A stretch of DNA of 64,000 nt from a gamma proteobacterium symbiont of Stewartia floridana. GTDB taxonomy: Bacteria; Pseudomonadota; Gammaproteobacteria; Chromatiales; Chromatiaceae. The stretch lies in the NCBI GenBank assembly GCA_003676145.1, contig NAUB01000020.1:1-64000 (forward strand). The letters run 5' to 3'. The notes under the pieces are model-generated. The model made no database searches. It worked only from the letters and a program-made list of their open reading frames with translations, and was not told the origin of the DNA. The stretch's first letter is position 1. Every line of letters begins with the position of its first letter. The position numbers and the translations under genes were made by a program. Below are positions 54,845 to 64,000 of this stretch, in pieces.

Positions 54845-55244
54845 AGGTCTCAGGTAGTTGTTTGAGTGTATCACGATCGATACCCAGTACGTCGGCATAG
54901 CCATCCAGCTTCTCGGCCGAGAGTCTGGCAAAGCGTTGTGGTGAAAAGTCCCGTTTCACCATCCATTGAAAGCGACCTACCGCCTGAGCCAGCATCGGCA
55001 GATCCATACGCTGATGATACATATGAAATTCCAGTGCCGAGGTTTTTCCCTGTCTGGCCCGCTGATAGGCATCCAGGGTGAGCCGTTTGATCTCATCCAG
55101 CGCCTGACCGAGCACGATCTCCTCGACTTCCCACCCATTGGTCTCGGACGACTCGATCCGGCCGGAGTCCGACTCCGCATAGATCACCTTGGTCTCGCCA
55201 CCCAGGGATCCTGCTCTATCCTGCGGAATGTCTTTGATCTTCAT
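54837..55244 (-). CDS. Unrecognised 135-residue protein in biosynthetic cluster
   Basis: A soluble protein with no signal peptide or membrane helix. It is predicted mostly helical (ALDEIKRLTLDAYQRARQGK, DLPMLAQAVGRFQWMVKRDF). It overlaps both neighbours (ATGA with the KAS III gene, 8 bases with the BtrH-like gene), so it is an integral part of the operon. The motif FHMYHQRMDLPMLAQ is striking. I do not recognise the family; a role as cyclase, docking or regulatory partner is speculative. Confidence 0.7.
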   Translation of the reverse strand: MKIKDIPQDRAGSLGGETKVIYAESDSGRIESSETNGWEVEEIVLGQALDEIKRLTLDAYQRARQGKTSALEFHMYHQRMDLPMLAQAVGRFQWMVKRDFSPQRFARLSAEKLDGYADVLGIDRDTLKQLPETYE

Positions 55245-56389
55245 ACCACGCTCAATAACATGAATGAACTGGAAAAGCGCCCGCTCTCCGGGACGAAACA
55301 GAGCAGCCGCTCACCGCTTTTCAACTGTCCGGATTTTAGCAGTTCATCCAGCATGATGTAGATCGAGGCGGAGCCGGTATTGCCCCGGGTGGTCAGATTG
55401 GTGAACCAGCGCTCACGGGGAATCTCGAAATCGAGCTCCACCAGCGCCTCGTAGACCTTCTCATCGAAATACATGGAGGAGATGTGAGGCAGAAAATAGT
55501 CCACCTGATCCGCCTGCAGGCCGGTTTTGGCGATCACCCGCTTGAGGGTCTCCTTGACCGCCATGGGTACGATGTTCTCATTCAGCAGCTTGACGTCCTG
55601 TTTGATGCTCATCACCGAGTGATCGATCAAGCCCTGCTGGGTGTAGAGCTTCCAGCTCTCCAGACTGCCATCCTCCAGCTTTTCCGCACCGGAGTACATG
55701 CAGGTCTCAAGCTCATTCGCATAGGAGTAGATCTCAATCCACTCGATCTCCACCACCGGCTGTTGCGCCCGCTGGTTGGGCTCGCTTTCGACACGAAAGG
55801 CACCGGCGCCATCGGACAGCATCCAGCGCAGAAAATCTTTCTCAAAGGCGATTTCCGGGTTTTTCTTAAGGTTTTCGATTTTGTACTTCGACTCGCCCTC
55901 GAAATGGCTGGCCCGCAATACCGGCGAAACCAGCTCCGAGCCGGTGGAGACCGCCTGTTTGAATTCGCCGCTTTTCACCGCCAGATAGGCATATTTGAGT
56001 GCCGCCGCACCACTCAGACAGATCCCGGATGTGGAGATAACCTCGCAACACTGATTCCCCAGCTCCCCATGCACCATCAACCCATGGCCCGGCATCACCT
56101 GGTCCGGAATCGAGGTACCGGAGACCAGACACTGCATCTGATTGAGCTCAGCCTCTGAAGCAAACAACTGTCGTACGCAGAGTGCGGTCATTTCGGCATT
56201 GCTGTGACTCAGCTCGCCACTCTCCGGATCAATCGCATAGTAGCGCTGCTTGATACCGTTACTGCGCAATACCAGACGCTTGGCACGGGAGGGTTTACCG
56301 CCCACCATGCCCAGCACATCCTCGATCTGCTCATTCTCAACAGGCTGATTCGGCAGAAATGCCGACGTATTGGTTATGTATGCCCTCAT
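55241..56389 (-). CDS. KAS III-like ketosynthase (DarB-type)
   Basis: A 382-residue FabH-fold enzyme with intact Cys-His-Asn triad: C124 in STSGICLSGAAAL, H302 in YFLPHISSMYFDEK, N337 in TTRGNTGSASIYIML. It is longer than FabH (about 320) and resembles the DarB group, which condenses two beta-ketoacyl units to a cyclohexanedione during dialkylresorcinol formation. Its neighbour upstream, a flavodoxin-like DarA-type protein, fits that pathway. ATGA overlap with that gene. Confidence 0.78.
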   Translation of the reverse strand: MRAYITNTSAFLPNQPVENEQIEDVLGMVGGKPSRAKRLVLRSNGIKQRYYAIDPESGELSHSNAEMTALCVRQLFASEAELNQMQCLVSGTSIPDQVMPGHGLMVHGELGNQCCEVISTSGICLSGAAALKYAYLAVKSGEFKQAVSTGSELVSPVLRASHFEGESKYKIENLKKNPEIAFEKDFLRWMLSDGAGAFRVESEPNQRAQQPVVEIEWIEIYSYANELETCMYSGAEKLEDGSLESWKLYTQQGLIDHSVMSIKQDVKLLNENIVPMAVKETLKRVIAKTGLQADQVDYFLPHISSMYFDEKVYEALVELDFEIPRERWFTNLTTRGNTGSASIYIMLDELLKSGQLKSGERLLCFVPESGRFSSSFMLLSVV

Positions 56390-57339
56390 TTACCGCAACC
56401 GAATTCTTCCATGCGCTCACTCCCTGAACCGGAAGGCGCCTCAAAATATGTTTTAATCTGTTGGTGTCTTTGCTTCATCAGCGGCGCCAGTAGCGCCTTG
56501 AGAAGCATGCTCAATGGCACCACGGTGACAATCATCAGAATCAGAAATACCACATAGACCGCCAACACGGGTGTCCGTCTGGAATCACCCTGTTTGCCGA
56601 TCCTGCGCAACAACTTACCCCAAATCAGGAAACTACGATAACCCACTTTTTCTGATTGAATTTGGCTCACATCCGCTTCCACTGCCTGCAGCCCCTGTAA
56701 CAATGGGCCGTCGCTCCTCTCCGCATCCTCACCAAGCGCCTGTTCAATCGCCTGACCGAAGCGGCAGCAGGCCTGAATCTCCTGATCGGAGACCCCGGCG
56801 GCGGGAAACCCCCAGAAGGGCTCCTTTTTACCTGTCCACAGCCATCTTGGGGTGGTGACGAAGGAGGCCAGCAGGGAGCCCTGATCTGTCAGCACCACAT
56901 TATCGATTAAACGCGCGCCACAGTCATCCAGCATCACCTTCATGGTCTCTTGCGCCCGTGTCCACATATTGCGGCAGCCGATGACCGTGATCACCGGTTT
57001 ACCGTTGAGTAACCGCTTGGCCTGCTCACTCTGCAGGAAGCCGGTTATCGGCAGGGCCGGGGCCAGAAACCAGACCTGATAGGCGAGGATCACCAGGTCC
57101 GCATCGTAATCAGCATCGATCTGCAGTGGCATCAACTCTGGGGCATCCAGATAGACGCACTCTGGAAAAACATCCAAAAACCGGAAAAACGGCCAGGGAA
57201 ATGGATAGGGATCCAACGGTCTGAGGGTCTCTGTTTTCAGCTCAATAGCGGCCGATTCCTGCAGCGGCGCACTGATCGACTGAACAATGCTGGAGAGCTG
57301 ACCGGTTTGCGAATATTGAAGTACTAGGATCTTTTTCAT
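56386..57339 (-). CDS. Flavodoxin-like DarA-type protein with C-terminal membrane helix
   Basis: A 317-residue protein. The first residues MKKILVLQYSQTGQLSSI form a flavodoxin phosphate loop (YSQTGQ) for FMN. DADLVILAYQVWFLAPALPI and KPVITVIGCRNMW are further flavodoxin-fold blocks. A helix near 265-290 (VYVVFLILMIVTVVPLSMLL) may anchor it. Similar proteins are known as dialkylresorcinol aromatase DarA, which acts after DarB. It is the first gene of the minus-strand arm. The product class is inferred from the DarA/DarB pairing. Confidence 0.7.
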   Translation of the reverse strand: MKKILVLQYSQTGQLSSIVQSISAPLQESAAIELKTETLRPLDPYPFPWPFFRFLDVFPECVYLDAPELMPLQIDADYDADLVILAYQVWFLAPALPITGFLQSEQAKRLLNGKPVITVIGCRNMWTRAQETMKVMLDDCGARLIDNVVLTDQGSLLASFVTTPRWLWTGKKEPFWGFPAAGVSDQEIQACCRFGQAIEQALGEDAERSDGPLLQGLQAVEADVSQIQSEKVGYRSFLIWGKLLRRIGKQGDSRRTPVLAVYVVFLILMIVTVVPLSMLLKALLAPLMKQRHQQIKTYFEAPSGSGSERMEEFGCGK

Positions 57340-57493
57340 ATCTGGATTGGTATCAATCAGGCACTCTCACCGGGAACGCTCATGGCGCGGCTCAATTCGC
57401 CAAACTCGAGGCGACAGCTCGTTTTATGTTACCGGGTAACCCCATTCTCAGTCGGGTGTAATTCAACATGATCCAATTGTTCGGCCTGTTGGA

Positions 57494-57520
57494 CCCTGTC
57501 AGCACGAATCCAATTGGCCC
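57494..57520. repeat. Degenerate end of the dispersed inverted-repeat family
   Basis: The stretch CCCTGTCAGCACGAATCC, continuing AATTGGCCC, matches the left terminal repeat of the element at 49222 (CCTGTTAACACGAATCCAAT, then GCGCCC) with a few changes. Only this end is present. It lies on the far side of the biosynthetic cluster from the complete copy. Confidence 0.5.
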
Positions 57521-57814
57521 TAATACTAATCCGTTTGTTTGAAGCTGTCTCTCACCACCCATGATAATGGGCAGCAGCAAGCAGTTAACCCTGCCCGGCT
57601 ACACCATCAGAGACAGGTATGACAACCCTCTGACAAAGGGAGCCTCTCACACTCTGCAAACCTCGCCTTGATCAGGCGCATGTCTGAAGCCCTGACTGGA
57701 GTTAATCAGTCGCCAGGTTGAAACATATGAAGGTGATGGAGACCGCCTCAGTCTGCCTATAGCGGGGGATTCTGTCAATTGAGCCGGAATCGGCTCAAAG
57801 AGGGGGAATGCTCA

Positions 57815-57852
57815 CTTCAACCAGCGGGAGGTGATTGCCCCGCTGGTTGAAG
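57815..57852 (-). terminator. Hairpin downstream of the chemoreceptor gene
   Basis: CTTCAACCAGCGGG and its exact reverse complement form a 14-base stem with a 10-base loop, beginning 11 bases after the chemoreceptor stop. No T tract follows on the minus strand, but position and stability favour a terminator or 3' end stabiliser. Confidence 0.6.
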
Positions 57853-57863
57853 GCTCGGATTGG

Positions 57864-60125
57864 TTAGAGTTTACCTTTGATACTGCGCATCAGATTGACG
57901 ATATTCTCCGACATCGGTCCAACACGTTCATACTCCCTTTCCGCACCAGCCATGTCGCCGTTGCGCTTCAGGTCGGCAATGGTCTTGATCAGCTCGTGCA
58001 GCTCTTTATGGGGCTTCTCTATCTGATTGATCTCGCTGATATGGCTCAACTCATGTTTACCATGTTCGTGATACCACTTGCCGAAGCCGCACTGGGTATG
58101 GTCGAAGGCTACCCGTTCGTCGAGCGCTCCCTTGCCATCCAGAAAACCTCTCAACTTGGTCTTCCAGCTCAGATGGGCAACCATCGCCTGCTGCAACTGT
58201 TTGGCATGGCCATCGCCGATATTGAACTGATCCAGCAGGTGACTCAACTTGTCCACTTCGACCGACATGTCGGTACTCGCCTCATAGCTACGATCGGAAT
58301 CCCTGGAGGTATGATCGGCAATCTGAGTAATCTCGATGATGTTGCGATTGATATCCTCAGCCACCGCACTCTGCTCTTCCGCAGCGGTCGCAATCTGAGC
58401 GCTCATGCTGGAGATCGAATCGATTACCTGGGTAATCTCTTCGAGTGACTGATGGGCCCGCTCAGCCTGCTCCACACTCTCAGCCGCCTGCTGTTGACTG
58501 GTCTCCATCACGGATACCGTCTGATGCACCCCGGACTGCAGACTCTCGATCATCTCCTGAATCTCTTCGGTGGAATCCTGGGTCCGCTTGGCCAGCGTGC
58601 GAACCTCGTCGGCCACCACGGCGAATCCCCGACCCTGTTCACCGGCGCGTGCTGCCTCGATGGCGGCGTTGAGCGCCAGCAGGTTGGTCTGATCGGCGAT
58701 ACCGCGGATCACATCCAGTACGGAACCGATCCGTTCACTGTCCTGGGCCACGTGCTGCACGGTATCGACCGCCTTGCCCACATCAGTTGCCAGACGATCG
58801 ATACTCTTGGTCACATCCATCACCACTTGCCGACCGGAGTTCGCCTGCTTATCGGCCTCATGGGCCGCTTCGGCAGTCTGGGTGGTGTTCTGTGCCACTT
58901 CGTGTACCGTCGCAGACATCTCGGTCATCGCGGTGGCGACCTGGGTGGTCTGCTCATGCTGCTTGCGGATACCGCTGTTGGTATGTTCGGCCAGATTGGC
59001 GAACTCGCCGATCTGCACACTCAGATTGCCCGCCGAGTTGGAGACGTTCTTGACCATCCCCTCGATCTTGTCAGCAAAACGGTTGTAACCCTTGGACAGG
59101 CGGGCCACCTCATCCTCACCGGTCTCATCCATGCGTACCGTCAGATCGCCATCCGCGGAAGCGATCCCCTCCATGGCCTGAGCGGCGTTGCAGATCGGTT
59201 GTACCACACCACGACTGATCAGCCACACCAGCAGACCGATCACCGCCACCGATACCAGACCCAGAGCAAACAGTATCCAGGTCAGCTGAGAAAACGCTTC
59301 AGCGGCTTCGGAGCGATCTTTCGCCACCAGCAGCACGCCGATCGGATCACCGGAATAGTTGGTAACGTTGGCAGCGTAATAAGCTACCGGCTTGCCGCTC
59401 AACTCACCGCGCCCATATTGAGCTTCACCCCTGAGAATCTGACCCAGTTGATCCTTGGCAATCAGCTCATTGCCCTCCATGGTGGTGGCGAAGCGGTCCA
59501 TACTGCCTTTACGCTCGATGTAGAGCTCCAGATCCACGTCATGGCTCTGGGCGTACTCATCGAAAAAGGCCTGACCAAAGGACATACCGAACTCGACCGT
59601 ACCGATATGCTTGCCCTGGCTACTGACTGGTACCAGACCGCGAATTCCCAGACCGGCAACACCAACCTCCAATCCCTGAATCGGTTTTTTGCTGTTATTG
59701 CCTTCCACCACGGTGAGGCGGAAACTGGAGAGGTCATCGCCGAATTTAGCCGGCTTGTGAACGCGCAAATAGGAGGTAGCCGGGGGCTCATGAAACTGGA
59801 ACTGACGCACGCCGTACTCTTTCTTCAGCTTGGCGAAGCCGGGCACGAACAGGTCGTGCAGGGTCTCCCGGTCCTTGTCGGCAAATGCCTCCTGGACATC
59901 AGGGATACCGGCCACAAGGGCACTCATCGCTCGCGCCAGGCGCCCTTCCGAATCGATACCAGCAACCACATTCTGGTAGATTTCATTCATCTCATTCTTC
60001 TCGGAGGTACTCAGAATACCTCCCATGTAGTTGAATGTGGTGACAAGGGTAATAGCCAGAACAACCATTACAGCAACAACGGTAGCAATCACAAACCGCG
60101 CGGAAATGCCGATATTGCGGAACAT
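57864..60125 (-). CDS. Methyl-accepting chemotaxis protein with CZB domain
   Basis: A 753-residue chemoreceptor. Helix 1 (about 11-33) and helix 2 (about 283-306) enclose a periplasmic Cache-like sensor ([19 protein letters not shown], then [21 protein letters not shown]). HAMP and the methyl-accepting coil follow, with the hairpin tip [18 protein letters not shown] and [12 protein letters not shown]. The C terminus (about 650-745) is a zinc-binding CZB domain with [10 protein letters not shown] and nearby His residues, linked to sensing of zinc or hypochlorous acid. A single-gene unit. Confidence 0.92.
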   Translation of the reverse strand: MFRNIGISARFVIATVVAVMVVLAITLVTTFNYMGGILSTSEKNEMNEIYQNVVAGIDSEGRLARAMSALVAGIPDVQEAFADKDRETLHDLFVPGFAKLKKEYGVRQFQFHEPPATSYLRVHKPAKFGDDLSSFRLTVVEGNNSKKPIQGLEVGVAGLGIRGLVPVSSQGKHIGTVEFGMSFGQAFFDEYAQSHDVDLELYIERKGSMDRFATTMEGNELIAKDQLGQILRGEAQYGRGELSGKPVAYYAANVTNYSGDPIGVLLVAKDRSEAAEAFSQLTWILFALGLVSVAVIGLLVWLISRGVVQPICNAAQAMEGIASADGDLTVRMDETGEDEVARLSKGYNRFADKIEGMVKNVSNSAGNLSVQIGEFANLAEHTNSGIRKQHEQTTQVATAMTEMSATVHEVAQNTTQTAEAAHEADKQANSGRQVVMDVTKSIDRLATDVGKAVDTVQHVAQDSERIGSVLDVIRGIADQTNLLALNAAIEAARAGEQGRGFAVVADEVRTLAKRTQDSTEEIQEMIESLQSGVHQTVSVMETSQQQAAESVEQAERAHQSLEEITQVIDSISSMSAQIATAAEEQSAVAEDINRNIIEITQIADHTSRDSDRSYEASTDMSVEVDKLSHLLDQFNIGDGHAKQLQQAMVAHLSWKTKLRGFLDGKGALDERVAFDHTQCGFGKWYHEHGKHELSHISEINQIEKPHKELHELIKTIADLKRNGDMAGAEREYERVGPMSENIVNLMRSIKGKL

Positions 60126-60232
60126 TTTTTAACACCTCAGGAAAGAATTGCGCGTCCCTGTGCGTTAATTACTCAGCCATAAGAGGTAACGGCAAAATCC
60201 GAAATTTATTTAGCTTCCTATACAGAATTCAC

Positions 60233-60267
60233 AAAAAAACCCCGACTCCTGACGAAGACGGGGTTTT
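60233..60267 (-). terminator. Rho-independent terminator of groES-groEL
   Basis: AAAACCCCG and CGGGGTTTT form a 9-base stem with a 14-base loop. On the minus strand it follows the groEL stop by about 50 bases and is succeeded by a run of T. It separates groEL from the chemoreceptor gene. Confidence 0.85.
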
Positions 60268-60317
60268 CAGAGGCGATTCAGGGCCGGTCATCCGGCCCCA
60301 AGCGCGTTGAGAGGCAA

Positions 60318-61964
<1,647 letters not shown>

Positions 61965-62033
61965 TTAATTTCCTTGGAAAATGTTGAGATTCGTCATCAG
62001 GCTCTGCCTGATCGGGTCATCGCTGATACGGGA

Positions 62034-62324
62034 TCAGCCCTCGATCACACCCATGATGTCTTCTTCGCGCATGACCAGAACTTCCTCGCCACCCACTTTC
62101 ACTTCGGTACCGGAGTATTTGCCGAACAGGACTCTGTCTCCGACTTTGACATCCAGCGGACGGGACTCGCCGCTGTTGGTTACTTTGCCGTTACCCACGG
62201 CCAGCACTTCACCCTCTACGGGCTTCTCAGTGGCTGCATCAGGGAGCACGATGCCACCTGGGCTGGTGCGCTCTTCTTCCATACGACGAACGATTACGCG
62301 ATCGTGCAGCGGACGAATATTCAT
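62034..62324 (-). CDS. groES: Co-chaperonin GroES
   Basis: A 96-residue lid subunit of Gro[20 protein letters not shown], the mobile loop [16 protein letters not shown], and [25 protein letters not shown] lies before the ATG. It is transcribed from the CIRCE-controlled promoter just upstream. Confidence 0.98.
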   Translation of the reverse strand: MNIRPLHDRVIVRRMEEERTSPGGIVLPDAATEKPVEGEVLAVGNGKVTNSGESRPLDVKVGDRVLFGKYSGTEVKVGGEEVLVMREEDIMGVIEG

Positions 62325-62395
62325 CGACTGTTTCTCCTAAGCTAAATATTTGGTGTTTTTAATCGAATGATTTGATTTGTCAGTTGGCAAGCTTG

Positions 62396-62422
62396 TTAGC
62401 ACTCGCCTTTACTGAGTGCTAA
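62396..62422. promoter_or_regulatory. CIRCE operator (HrcA binding site)
   Basis: TTAGCACTC, nine bases, then GAGTGCTAA: a perfect match to the CIRCE inverted repeat. It lies immediately downstream of the -10 box of the groES promoter and in the untranslated leader, so HrcA should repress initiation at normal temperature. hrcA itself is not in the window. Confidence 0.95.
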
Positions 62423-62449
62423 TAATAGAGGCAAAACTCCGAGAGTCAA
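62422..62449 (-). promoter_or_regulatory. groES: Sigma70-type promoter of groES-groEL
   Basis: On the minus strand TTGACT (62444-62449) and TATTAT (62422-62427) are 16 bases apart, a near-consensus housekeeping promoter. The CIRCE operator starts right after the -10. This fits HrcA repression rather than a sigma32-only promoter. Confidence 0.85.
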
Positions 62450-62680
62450 GGCCGTCGCGGAATATTTTCAGACTCCCGCTTGAGTTCGGAATCAATTTAC
62501 CGCTATTTTGTGTGATAATAGAGAGCTTGATAATGATAAGGGGAGGCAATTCCGGACAGCCAGCGTGATCCAATCACCATGGCCGACCACGCTTTTTTTC
62601 AAATTTCCAACATCAATACCATCACCCTGCATTACCATTCAATGCAGTGCAACTCATCAGCCATACTCCGGGAGATCACC

Positions 62681-63505
62681 ATGGCAGACGCGAAGCCAGA
62701 GAAAAAAGAGAAAAGTAAGAAGCCTAAGAAGATCGACAACAAAGTCTATGAGAAAGAGCTTTTTAAGCTTCAATTGGAGCTGGTCAAACTCCAGGAGTGG
62801 ATAAAACACAAAGGCCTGAAGGTCGTTGTCATCTTCGAAGGTCGCGATGCCGCTGGCAAAGGGGGCGTGATCAAACGTATCACCCAGCACCTCAACCCAC
62901 GCATCTGTCGCGTTGTCGCCCTGCCGGCCCCAACCGAACGGGAACAGACCCAATGGTATTTTCAACGCTATGTCCCCCATCTACCCGCAGCCGGTGAGAT
63001 GGTGCTGTTCGACCGCAGTTGGTACAACCGCGCCGGTGTTGAAAAGGTCATGGGATTCTGTAATGCGGATGAGTATCAGGAGTTCATGCGCTCCTGCCCG
63101 GAATTCGAAAGAATGCTGGTGCGTTCAGGCATCATACTTCTGAAATACTGGTTCTCAGTCTCTGACGAAGAGCAGGAACGTCGATTCCAGAGTCGCCTGG
63201 AAGAGCCACACAAACGTTGGAAACTGAGTCCGATGGATCTGGAGTCACGCTCCCGCTGGCTTGAATACTCAAGGGCCAAGGATGAGATGTTCGCCCACAC
63301 CGATATCAAGCAGGCCCCCTGGTACGTGGTCCACTCAGACGTCAAAAAGCATGCTCGGCTGAACTGTATCGCCCATCTGCTGGACCAGATTCCCTACGAG
63401 GACCTGACACCGGAGTCTATCGAACTGCCGCATCGCACGGAAAACACCGGCTATGTCAGACCACCGATCACCGATCAGACTTTCGTACCGGACGTCTATC
63501 CCTAA
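62681..63505 (+). CDS. ppk2: Polyphosphate kinase 2 family protein
   Basis: A 274-residue single-domain PPK2 that moves phosphate between polyphosphate and nucleotides. Walker A is FEGRDAAGKGG and Walker B is LFDRSWYNRAG; the RRFQSRLEEPHKRWKLSP lid region and WYVVHSDVKKHARLN are family blocks. The ATG at 62681 has GGGAG 7 bases upstream; the frame is open further upstream but begins with non-typical residues. The length and motifs fit class I (nucleoside-diphosphate phosphorylating). Divergent from groES. Confidence 0.92.
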   Translation: MADAKPEKKEKSKKPKKIDNKVYEKELFKLQLELVKLQEWIKHKGLKVVVIFEGRDAAGKGGVIKRITQHLNPRICRVVALPAPTEREQTQWYFQRYVPHLPAAGEMVLFDRSWYNRAGVEKVMGFCNADEYQEFMRSCPEFERMLVRSGIILLKYWFSVSDEEQERRFQSRLEEPHKRWKLSPMDLESRSRWLEYSRAKDEMFAHTDIKQAPWYVVHSDVKKHARLNCIAHLLDQIPYEDLTPESIELPHRTENTGYVRPPITDQTFVPDVYP

Positions 63506-63553
63506 CCTACCGACCCGCAGGCCAGGCATCCATGAGATGACTGGCCCACATCA

Positions 63554-63574
63554 GGGTGGGGCCTCGCCCCACCC
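63554..63574. terminator. Bidirectional terminator between ppk2 and fxsA
   Basis: GGGTGGGGC-CTC-GCCCCACCC is a perfect 9-base stem with a 3-base loop between the convergent stops of ppk2 and fxsA. Confidence 0.7.
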
Positions 63575-63588
63575 ATAATCGTCGACAG

Positions 63589-64000
63589 TTACTCGTCCTC
63601 GCGACGAAACTCCCCTTCGATCACCCGTTTCCGCTCACCGCTCTGTGGCTCATAATGGTCCGATTGCATCGGACGCATGACTCCACTACTCTGTAGGCCG
63701 ACGGTCAATAACCAGCGTCTGACCCAAGGAATGAGGAAGATGAAGCCTACGATATCGGTAACGAACCCGGGCAACAGCAGCAGAAAACCACAGACCAGCA
63801 ATACCGCGCCCTCCATCATATCGATGGCCGGCACCTCGCCGCGATCCATGGCATCCCGCACCCGGCCAAAGGTGGAAACACCCTGGGCACGCACCATCCA
63901 GCCGCCCAACACGGCGGTAAAAAGGGTCAGGGAGAGAGTGGCGATCACACCGATCTGCCCACCCACCTTGATCAGAAAATAGAGTTCGACAAGAGGAATG
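63589..64000 (-). CDS. fxsA: FxsA family membrane protein (5' end outside window)
   Basis: The visible 136 residues or so read IPLVELYFLIKVGGQIGVIA at the window edge, so the true start lies beyond base 64000. The family blocks TLFTAVLGGWMVRAQG, AVLLVCGFLLLLPGFVTDIVGF and LIPWVRR are present, followed by a polar tail. FxsA (suppressor of F exclusion of phage T7) is a small inner-membrane protein usually upstream of groES. Here ppk2 lies between it and groES on the other strand. Confidence 0.88.
   Translation of the reverse strand, partial: IPLVELYFLIKVGGQIGVIATLSLTLFTAVLGGWMVRAQGVSTFGRVRDAMDRGEVPAIDMMEGAVLLVCGFLLLLPGFVTDIVGFIFLIPWVRRWLLTVGLQSSGVMRPMQSDHYEPQSGERKRVIEGEFRREDE

Larger units (their letters stand above)
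57340..57863. other. Intergenic region with repeat fragment and hairpins
   Basis: This 524-base gap holds the promoter side of the darA-like operon and the end of the chemoreceptor gene. It contains a degenerate repeat end (57494-57520), an inverted pair CTGTCTCT/AGAGACAG (57545-57552 and 57609-57616), a small hairpin GAGCCG-GAAT-CGGCTC (57781-57796) and a strong terminator-like hairpin (57815-57852). I see no gene. Confidence 0.5.

Noticed and set aside
58452-60182. Long open frame (576 residues) on the plus strand opposite the chemoreceptor
   Set aside because: It is an antisense shadow of a well-supported MCP gene; the composition is unnatural and no start signal is present.
62579-62680. 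34-codon extension of ppk2
   Set aside because: The ATG at 62681 has a good ribosome-binding site and gives the normal PPK2 N terminus.

Overview
The window looks like chromosomal DNA of a moderately GC-rich gammaproteobacterium, most plausibly a sulfur-oxidising Chromatiales-type organism. This is an inference. It rests on gammaproteobacterial gene pairs (mutY-yggX, thiS-thiG-trmB, glnE-ilvE, fxsA beside groESL), an NhaR-type regulator, and a rhodanese plus persulfide dioxygenase operon. No phage, integrase, transposase, rRNA or CRISPR array was seen.

Layout. 0-5 kb: a cut-off copy of a dispersed inverted-repeat element beside a gene remnant, an MMPL/RND exporter, an Asp/Gly-rich lipoprotein, a small HEXXH protein and NhaR. 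5-12.8 kb: a tightly overlapping minus-strand Mrp-type cation/proton antiporter operon (E-F-G-[A C-terminus+B]-C-D plus two further D-like subunits) followed by a tandem universal stress protein. 13-19 kb: a ribosome-hibernation-like/archaeal-type release-factor-like pair, cardiolipin synthase, a DUF2189 membrane protein and a sulfide-handling operon. 19-34.7 kb: a diguanylate cyclase, tRNA-Phe, DUF2007/asmA/mutY/yggX, tRNA-Gly, acyl-CoA synthetase, thiS-thiG-trmB-fetAB and small housekeeping genes.

34.7-44.8 kb is a sensing/uptake block. Two solute-binding proteins without ABC partners are co-directional with a HAMP histidine kinase. They face two tandem TonB-dependent receptors, which are followed on the opposite strand by a single-domain response regulator and a REC-GGDEF-EAL protein. 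45-49.1 kb holds glnE, ilvE and a CHCC zinc-finger gene, then a complete copy of the dispersed repeat.

49.4-57.3 kb is the most distinctive region: a compact biosynthetic cluster made of two converging operons. The plus-strand arm has an ABC-2 exporter, an acyl carrier protein, a ketosynthase and a half-length ketosynthase-like partner. The minus-strand arm has a flavodoxin-like DarA-type protein, a DarB-like KAS III, an unrecognised 135-residue protein and a BtrH-like acyltransferase. Together they suggest an exported acyl or dialkylresorcinol-like product without the usual aryl-polyene enzymes.

57.8-64 kb: a cache/CZB chemoreceptor, the groES-groEL operon with a perfect CIRCE operator and a sigma70-type promoter, a PPK2 polyphosphate kinase and the 3' part of fxsA.
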